The notes beneath the pieces were generated by a model. That model saw only the letters and a program-made list of their open reading frames with translations. It was not told where the DNA came from and ran no database searches. From Ahrensia sp. (lineage in GTDB: Bacteria > Pseudomonadota > Alphaproteobacteria > Rhizobiales > Rhizobiaceae): a stretch of 8,615 nucleotides of DNA. Position numbers and translations under genes: made by a program. This document shows positions 1 through 5,019 of this stretch, one piece after another (the first letter of the stretch is position 1; each line of letters opens with the position of its first letter). The stretch spans positions 1 through 8,615 of the forward strand of contig NZXU01000064.1 of the NCBI GenBank assembly GCA_002698425.1, given 5' to 3'.

Positions 1-98
1 CCACAAGCCGGCCGCGCAGAGTAGGACTTTGACCGTCGGTGCAGCCGGGCACGCGGTTGTGGAGTGTCCCGGGCAGCCAGCCGTGCTGACCGCCCCAG

Positions 99-215
99 TT
101 GGGGTCCAACAGCTGGTGGTTCCGTGCCAACGACTGCGGCGGGAGGTGCCTGCACGTGGAGGCCCAGCACGGACATGCCTGCGGCTTCGAGATGTTGATG
201 CCGCCGCCCGCGTGA
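99..215 (+). CDS. Possible 3'-terminal exon of an upstream gene (hypothetical, 38 codons)
   Basis: Product not recognised. After an in-frame TGA at 87-89 and a CAG at 96-98 that could be a splice acceptor (preceded by a pyrimidine-rich CTGACCGCCCCAG), this frame is open to a TGA at 213-215. It reads as a protein rich in Trp, Cys and His (WWFRANDCGGRCLHVEAQHG, then HACGFEML), and nearly all codons end in G or C, as in the other coding regions here. There is no start codon, so it would be a last exon. A competing open frame (29-331, frame 2) overlaps it and also looks protein-like at its start, so one of the two is spurious. A separate 41-codon frame at 246-371 (starting MPVRFGCRVEG) is also open. 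None is supported by homology; the true gene, if any, lies mostly left of the window. Confidence 0.25.
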   Translation: MGSNSWWFRANDCGGRCLHVEAQHGHACGFEMLMPPPA

Positions 216-379
216 GGCTGACCGAGTCGGGTCACCGCGCCCGCCATGCCGGTGCGCTTTGGGTGCCGGGTAGAGGGTGCGTGCGCCCTCGACAGAGCGG
301 AGGCTCATCGAACACTGCGCTTGCGAGCTGATGAAGTGCGTGCCTGTTCGTACTGTATCGATGAGCCGTGACACTTAGA

Positions 380-798
380 TTGTAGAATAGATGGATCTTG
401 GATTTGATGACTCGTTGAGGTGTCTGCTGGTTCCCACACCTCCCTGGAGGCGTGTTCTGTGTTTCGCGCCGCGACGAGGGTTCAAGTTGTTTGAGTGAAT
501 GCACGGGGCAATGCACAGCCGGTAGTATCCCCGTTGCTCGTCTGTGGAGTCACATGGCCCTTGTTGGTTCAAAGACTGTGGACCCTGTGTGAGCTGCCAC
601 AGGACCACCGTGAGGCAGGGGCATGAGCTACATACCATCTACATCGTTTTGGTGATGATGCAGGAACATGCAATCGATGATCATCATCAACACAGTTCGC
701 GAGTCATGCGAATACTGTAGCACGGTCACACTGCCGTGCAACTTGTACGTCGGGCTGCCAACCATGGCAGGTGCAGCAGTGGATGTGTGGGATGCGGC
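380..798 (+). other. Intergenic stretch with ankyrin-family relic
   Basis: No intact gene is seen. The stretch contains the degenerate repeat at about 450-616 described separately and the palindrome GATGATCATC at 676-685. The predicted short reading frames on both strands have no family resemblance. It ends where the alternating GT/GC tract begins. Confidence 0.5.
450..616 (+). pseudogene. Relic of the ankyrin-repeat gene family (N-terminal unit)
   Basis: Positions 585-616 match the first ankyrin unit of the intact downstream gene (5092-5123) at 30 of 32 bases, encoding LCELPQDHREA in place of LCELPQGHRDA. Immediately upstream, 515-581 aligns without gaps to 4610-4676 at about 59 of 67 bases. 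Weaker similarity with small gaps extends back to about 450, matching about 4549 onward. The frame leading into the ankyrin fragment is broken (a TGA follows GTTCAAGTTGTT near 492) and the fragment stops at a TGA soon after 616. I read this as a decayed copy of a paralogue, not an expressed gene. Confidence 0.6.
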
Positions 799-800
799 GT

Positions 801-927
801 TGTGTGCGTGTGTGTATGTGTGTGCGTGTGTGTGTGTGTGTGTGTGTGGCTGTGTGTGTGGCTGTGTGTGGCTGTGTGCCACAGTGTGTGCGCGCGCGCG
901 CGTGTGTGCGCGCGCGCGCGTGTGCAC
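801..927. repeat. (GT)n/(GC)n microsatellite, alternating purine-pyrimidine, Z-DNA-prone
   Basis: Two runs of strict purine-pyrimidine alternation, 801-848 (mostly TG with single CG and TA steps) and 884-927 (TG flanking two blocks of CG), are joined by imperfect TG repeats with interrupting GGC. Long alternating TG and especially CG tracts are the classic sequences that adopt left-handed Z-DNA under negative supercoiling. The tract ends 72 bp before the proposed start codon of the PCIF1 homologue, so it lies where a promoter or 5' leader would be. Any effect on transcription is inference. The open frames on both strands here are low-complexity artefacts. Confidence 0.9.
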
Positions 928-999
928 TTTCTGTTGCTTGTAATGTGGCTAAACAGCTCCCGACGTGTGCCAGATGCATAGCAGCACACTGTGTGAGCG

Positions 1000-1942
1000 A
1001 TGGCGAACAACCCCAAACCCCCGGTCGCACGCGTTGAGGTCCGTGATGTGAAGTCAAGCAACTGGGCGTTAGTGGCTTCACTGGACGTGGGTGGCGAAGG
1101 CACAAGGCTGTGGCCTGACGCAACGTACGTCCTGCAGCCGTTTGCAACCGTTTGCAGCCGCGTACAGACCCTCCCATTCCTTCACGGCTGGCATTACAGG
1201 GAAGTTGTATGGCGGGTGAGGGGGTACACGCGCAACTACCCGCGTGATGTGACTGCGCGCATTGCTGAGGTGATTGACGGGCCATGGGCTCGGTTTGCTG
1301 ACTACCTGTGCTGTGGAAGCGCCCGCACCTCCCCTCCCAAGGTATGCACCACATGCATTGCCGCACACCATGGGGACTTGCGTATCATTGATCTGTAACA
1401 TGTGTGCGCGTGCGAACGCTGCCACCCGTCTCTACGTTTGTGCTTGCGCGCTCCTACAGGCTGCTGTTGTGCAGGCACCCGGGCGAGAGTTACTCATTTT
1501 ACCGCCAGAGGACGCGGGCGCCATCGGGACGCAGGTGCTGTGGGTGGACTGGCCAGTGGCATCTCCCTGCCCAACGGCCACCGGCCAGGCTGGGCATGCG
1601 CACCCTGCCTCGCTGGAAAGCGGCCACAGCCTTGGCCACGCGCGTGTGTTCGTTGCCGATCGCGCTGCACAGCGATGGACGAGCGTGGGCCAGCTTAGCA
1701 GCCCTGGCATTGGCGGAACCGTGGAGCGGTGCGTGATATGCTCCCAGCATGCCACCTCGTGTGCTGTTGCTTTGCTGCTGGTGTCGTGCTCATTGTGAGG
1801 AAGTTTTCCGTGCCTGCTTCACAGTCCACGCAGTTGGTATGTTGTGTCCAAGTTTGCACACTTTCCAAGCCTGCTGCCAGCTCATACCAAGGTTACGCAC
1901 TATGATGATGGCATTGGCAAATACCTAGCTACACAATCTCTT
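1000..1942 (+). other. N-terminal extension of the PCIF1 homologue (exons 1-3), domain unknown
   Basis: Exon 1 (1000-1341, 114 codons) ends at AAG|GTATGC, phase 0. Exon 2 starts at 1460 after CTCCTACAG (an alternative in-phase acceptor gives 1475) and ends at 1728 before GTGCGT. Exon 3 runs 1825-1942, after CTTCACAG and before GTGCGT. All phases match, giving 243 continuous codons with no stop. The residues look like globular protein (for example SWYVVSKFAHFPSLLPAHTK in exon 3 and VRGYTRNYPRDVTARIAEVI in exon 1), but I recognise no domain and human PCIF1 has no obvious counterpart. It could instead be a separate gene upstream; the in-phase exon joins favour one gene. Confidence 0.55.
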
Positions 1943-3817
1943 GTGCGTCGATAGCGCCGCGGTGTGTTCATTGTACATGAGTGGTGCTGACATGTTGCGT
2001 CTTGTTGCCCCGAACCTAGCCCGTTGTGGTTCAAGCCAAGCACGACCAAAGCACGCGCGTGCTGGTACCCGCGACTCCTGACGGCGTGGTGTGGTACACG
2101 CACACACGCTCCGCGATCACGGCCGTCTGGCGCTGATTCCGCGGCGTTGTCAAGCGAAGTTGCCGAATCAGCAACGAAGCGGCTCCGCGCGCAGGCGCCA
2201 CAAGCAAGGCTGCATCCTTGCGAGATCAACGACTCGCCGTGGCTTGAGGTGGTCCGCCACGAGGCGCTCGACAACTGTTTAACGGTGTTTGCGTCTGCGT
2301 GCGGGCCATTTCGGGTAAATATGAGCACGAAAACCGCACGTGCAATGAACAGGGAGGGATACCGTGCCGGACTCCAGGGCCTGTTTGGCAGGTGGTTGTT
2401 CCAGCAGAAGGAGGCCGAAATTGAGCAAGGCGCCTACAAAGACCCGATTGTTCCTTGCCGTGCGTGCCGTTGGTGCGTGCCACCGTACCGTGTAGGGTGT
2501 ATTTCGTCACTATGTGCCCTGTGTCTCTTCTCTTGCAGCGACGGAGGTCGACAAGCACGTGGTCAAAGAGCTTAAAGAAGCCGGGCTTGCCCACCAGCAA
2601 GCTTTCGCGGTGACACAGGTTCTGGGCGCTGCTCGCAACGTTTCTTTGCCCACCCATGTTTCTGCGTGTGACCGTTGGTCTGTGCCGTGGTTGCAGGCAC
2701 TCACGGCCGCAGCTGTGAAGGCGGCGATCCGCGTCAGTAGGCTTGGGTCAAACCCCACAACGCCGCAACAGCTAGCTGTCAAAATGCAACTGTGTGCGGA
2801 CGAGGCCAGGCCACACTACATCCTGAGCCACGCCACAACCCGCATGCGACTTAATGTGACCCACTATGATAAGCTCGCTCGCATGTACCGAGCCCGTTTG
2901 CGCCAGTATGGTTTGCCAAGCGGCGACGAGGCTTTGATGCATTCTCGCATATTCAACGTGCTGATGCGATATGAAACACTAAGCGGCACGTCATCTGGCT
3001 ACCAAGGCGCCCTACCAGACGCCACGTTCCAGGCGATGCAAAACATGTTTGGTGTCTCCCACGAGTGTTTTGCCTCGCCACTGAACTGCTACTATGGTAG
3101 TTTCTGCAGGTACGTTATGATGCTGGTGTTGTTGTGCTGAGTAACTGGTTGACCTGCGCTTTGGCGTTGTTATTGCAGTCTCTTCTACGATACGGACCAC
3201 CATTCCGGTAGCGTGGGCAGTTTCTTCAAGTTTCGACCATCCACGGGCAGCTTTGAGTCCAACCCCCCCTTTGTGAATGACGTAATGACGGCCAATGTGA
3301 AGCACATCGTCGGCCTGCTCGACGCCGCTGCAACGTCGAAGAAGCCGCTGAGTTTCATTATTGTTGTACCCGCTTGGGACGATGACAAGTGCGAGTCGTA
3401 CCAGATCACCATCCAATCTCGTTACCTGCGCCACACGCTGTGGCTTGGGCGAAAGCAACATCAGTGAGTCGTGCACTTGCCAATTTCGCGGAGGGGCGGC
3501 AGCTTACAATTACACGTGTGCGTGCCACCAGATATAAGGATGGCATGCAACACCGCGTGGACCGTGAAACATGGAACGCAAACGTGGACTCATTGTACTT
3601 CTGGATGCAGAACGATGCTGCCGCTGCTGCTTGGCCTGCGTCTGCCGAACGTGTTGCACATTTCAAGCAGCTGTGTTGTGCCGGCGCCGGCGGCGTGAGT
3701 AGTGTCAACGCACGTTTACCCGGCGCGGGGGCTGGTGCGGGACCGTCAGCTGGGGCTGGGGCTGGGGCTGGGGCTGGGGCTGGGGGCGGAGCTGGCGCAA
3801 GTGGAGCAAATCCTTGA
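1000..3817 (+). CDS. PCIF1: PCIF1/CAPAM homologue: cap-specific mRNA adenosine-N6 methyltransferase (multi-exon)
   Basis: PCIF1 N6-methylates the first transcribed 2'-O-methyladenosine next to the mRNA cap (m6Am), using S-adenosylmethionine, in the nucleus with RNA polymerase II. Model: exons 1000-1341, 1460-1728, 1825-1942, 2020-2124, 2195-2459, 2539-3109, 3179-3463 and 3532-3817, giving about 746 aa (human about 704). Visible family signatures, compared from memory with human PCIF1: RW(L/M) with a K..DP.(V/L)P motif in exon 5; GVSHECFASPLNCYY at the end of exon 6 (human GVSFECFASPLNCYF); DTDxxxGS and SGSF(E)xNPPF with the catalytic NPPF at 3261-3272; LSFI..(V/I)P.W; QSR...RH; H.Y..G.QH; FLQND-like FWMQND and the A..W....ER segment. 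The H-Q-Y-K junction of exons 7 and 8 restores exactly the human spacing, which fixes that intron. The tail (Gly/Ala) replaces the human Ser-rich tail. ATG 1000 is the first in-frame ATG, with G at -3 and +4. Weak points: exons 1-4 have no recognised homology, and the 2125-2194 intron has a poor GTCTGG donor. Confidence 0.85.
2020..2133 (+). other. WW-like segment of the PCIF1 homologue (degenerate), followed by a frame break
   Basis: The frame that continues in phase from exon 3 across the 1943-2019 intron (77 bp) reads ATPDGVVWYTHTRSAITAVW, then Arg and a TGA at 2134-2136. This resembles the second half of a WW domain (DG, aromatic pair, His, Thr-rich turn, final Trp), the module that human PCIF1 carries near its N-terminus and uses to bind the phosphorylated polymerase II C-terminal domain. 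The expected first Trp is absent and the spacing from the aromatic pair to the final Trp is one residue longer than usual, so this is only a resemblance. The conserved downstream frame is shifted by one base. If the 2125-2194 intron is real, the final Val-Trp is spliced out. Confidence 0.35.
2539..3670 (+). other. Methyltransferase core of the PCIF1 homologue (exons 6-8)
   Basis: This part carries the helical region and the Rossmann-type methyltransferase of the family. Exon 6 holds the segment ending QGALPDATFQAMQNMFGVSH, parallel to the human QGSLPVHVFEALHRLFGVSF. Exon 7 holds the NPPF active-site motif (N-P-P-F, about residues 585-588 of the model; human 553-556), whose Asn and Phe are needed for catalysis in the human enzyme. 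Exon 8 holds the YKDGMQH and WMQND segments. All catalytic signatures I can check are present, so the enzyme is expected to be active. Introns here are 2460-2538, 3110-3178 and 3464-3531. Confidence 0.9.
3722..3814 (+). repeat. (GGGGCT)n repeat coding a Gly/Ala tail; G-quadruplex motif
   Basis: Six runs of four or five G separated by CT (3752-3755, 3758-3761, 3764-3767, 3770-3773, 3776-3779, 3782-3786) fit the G-quadruplex pattern with two-nucleotide loops, on the coding strand and therefore also in the mRNA. The translation is a glycine-alanine tail at the C-terminus of the PCIF1 homologue, just before the TGA at 3815-3817. The long minus-strand open frame over this stretch, rich in Ala-Pro, is a shadow of the repeat. 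Confidence 0.85.
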
Positions 3818-4076
3818 TGGAGGCTTCGGTACCTCCCGCGCTGCGCCACACGATGGCGTGAAACTAACCCGCATACAGTAGTTCTGGGCTGAATTGCAAA
3901 CATCAACGTGGGCGCAACAAAGCCGAATTTTCGGTGTGTGAGCGCCAGCCCAGCTCCTGGCATCCCATCCTGGTTCTGCCACACAGCATTCGCCACAAGG
4001 GCGCGGCTATGACGAAGGAGCAGTCGCGTCAGCAGCGGCCAGGCCACAAGCAGGGGCCAGGGGCATGACACCGTAG
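3818..4076. other. Downstream flank of the PCIF1 homologue
   Basis: No supported gene. This probably includes the 3' untranslated region. I see no AATAAA polyadenylation signal, which many protists do not use. Confidence 0.4.
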
Positions 4077-4395
4077 CTACAGTGTACTCATCACACCACG
4101 GTAAACACCAAGCGAGGCAGCGATCACCGGTTGGTGCGTCGTTTCAATCGTACAGACGAGCACATGGTGCGGTGCAAAGCGCCAGCGCCATGAGTCGCAA
4201 GCGCACTCAGCACACATCCCAGCAAGCCGACCTCTTGGAGCGACAACGTGGGGGGACATTCGCAGCCCCCGCTAATACACTGCACGGCTGTGGCAGTTGA
4301 GGCAGCATGGCCGTTGCACGAAGTGGAGCTGCTGAGCTGCCCAAAGCACATTGGGATGATGGATGATCGTTCCACATCTCTGGCAAGGTGGACGT
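4077..4395 (-). pseudogene. Cysteine-paired, zinc-finger-like reading frame with one internal stop
   Basis: One minus-strand frame runs for about 100 codons from just after a TGA near 4393-4395 to a TAG at 4077-4079, broken only by a TAG at 4272-4274. It contains PPCQRCGTIIHH, then RPCCLNCHSRAVY just before the internal stop, then MCAECACDSWRWRF and HQPVIAASLGVYRG. The Cys-x-x-Cys pairs separated by about 25 residues look like a zinc ribbon or treble clef, but no family is recognised. No ATG precedes the first pair. It could be a decayed gene, an exon pair separated near the stop, or chance; other frames are open over part of the same stretch. Confidence 0.25.
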
Positions 4396-4453
4396 TGTCA
4401 CATGGTGCTCCGTTGGGCATGGCGAGTACAGCTGTGCATGCGTCAGGCGTCAG

Positions 4454-4693
4454 ATGAGCGTTGCACGTGTAGCAGAGCCCAGCCGCGTTGATATGGTGCG
4501 GTCCCTGTGTGAGCTTCCACGTGGGTCTGCCAGCGTACTGTATACATCATTGTGTCCTGTGTGGCGTGCTGCAACGAGAGTTGGTTGGGTGAGCGCACGG
4601 GGGAAAGCAACAGCCGATGATATCCCCGTTGCTTGTCTGTGGAGTCGCATGGCCCTTGTTGGTTCCAAGATTGCGGCATGCAATTTCACGTAA
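4454..4693 (+). pseudogene. Second relic of the ankyrin-repeat gene family
   Basis: From ATG 4454 the frame reads MSVARVAEPSRVDMVRSLCE and then LPRG, which parallels the start of the intact gene (ARHTVEEAAGQGKVDVVRYL, then CELPQG) with a short deletion. After this single unit the frame continues about 55 more codons with no ankyrin pattern to a TAA at 4691-4693. That second part includes the 67-bp segment (4610-4676) shared with the first relic at 515-581. The order differs: here the ankyrin unit precedes the shared segment, while in the first relic it follows. A short expressed protein of about 79 aa cannot be excluded. Confidence 0.5.
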
Positions 4694-5019
4694 GGCGCTT
4701 GTTGTTGCACGGTGACAACGAGGGGAGCGAACGCATCGGCACGGACAGCGTGCCGGCCGACCACAGCATGTAGCCACGCATGTACCAGCAGTGTAATCAT
4801 GATGTCGCCTGGGCATATCACAAGCGCACAGTACGTCGCCACCAACTTTCACCACACGCACCACATCGCAACGCACCGCAACACACATGCCTGGTCGCAG
4901 GGACGTCACTTGGCGGCGTGTAGAGTGATCATCATGATACTGTGGTACTTCGCCGGGGATGATGATCGATGACGGCCGCCTAGGGACTGTCGGTTGACCG
5001 CTCGCACCTCATTCCACGC
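4694..5019. other. Intergenic region upstream of the ankyrin gene, with an inverted repeat
   Basis: No supported gene. GATCATCAT at 4927-4935 is the exact reverse complement of ATGATGATC at 4959-4967 (9-bp stem, 23-base spacer). A TAG at 4981-4983 closes the ankyrin frame upstream of its start. The promoter of the ankyrin gene should lie here, but no recognisable core element is seen. Confidence 0.5.

Noticed and set aside
628..943. Several overlapping open frames on both strands rich in His-Thr-Arg or Cys-Val
   Set aside because: They are translations of the GT/GC microsatellite, where stop codons rarely occur; no coding evidence.
2473..2538. Second GTGCGT donor at 2473
   Set aside because: It leaves the wrong phase for exon 6; the donor at 2460 is in phase.
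3464..3502. Shorter alternative intron ending at the CAG before CTTACAATTACACG
   Set aside because: The reading frame does not match and the intron would be only 39 bp; the CAG at 3529-3531 gives the right phase and the human-like H-x-Y spacing.
3406..4071. 221-codon minus-strand frame with an Ala-Pro repeat
   Set aside because: It is the antisense shadow of the PCIF1 last exon and its GGGGCT repeat.
4320..4390. Extra ankyrin-like fragment (ELPK and GKVDVV) upstream of the second relic
   Set aside because: Only short matches interrupted by a TGA at 4364; not distinguishable from chance, and it overlaps the cysteine-rich minus-strand frame.
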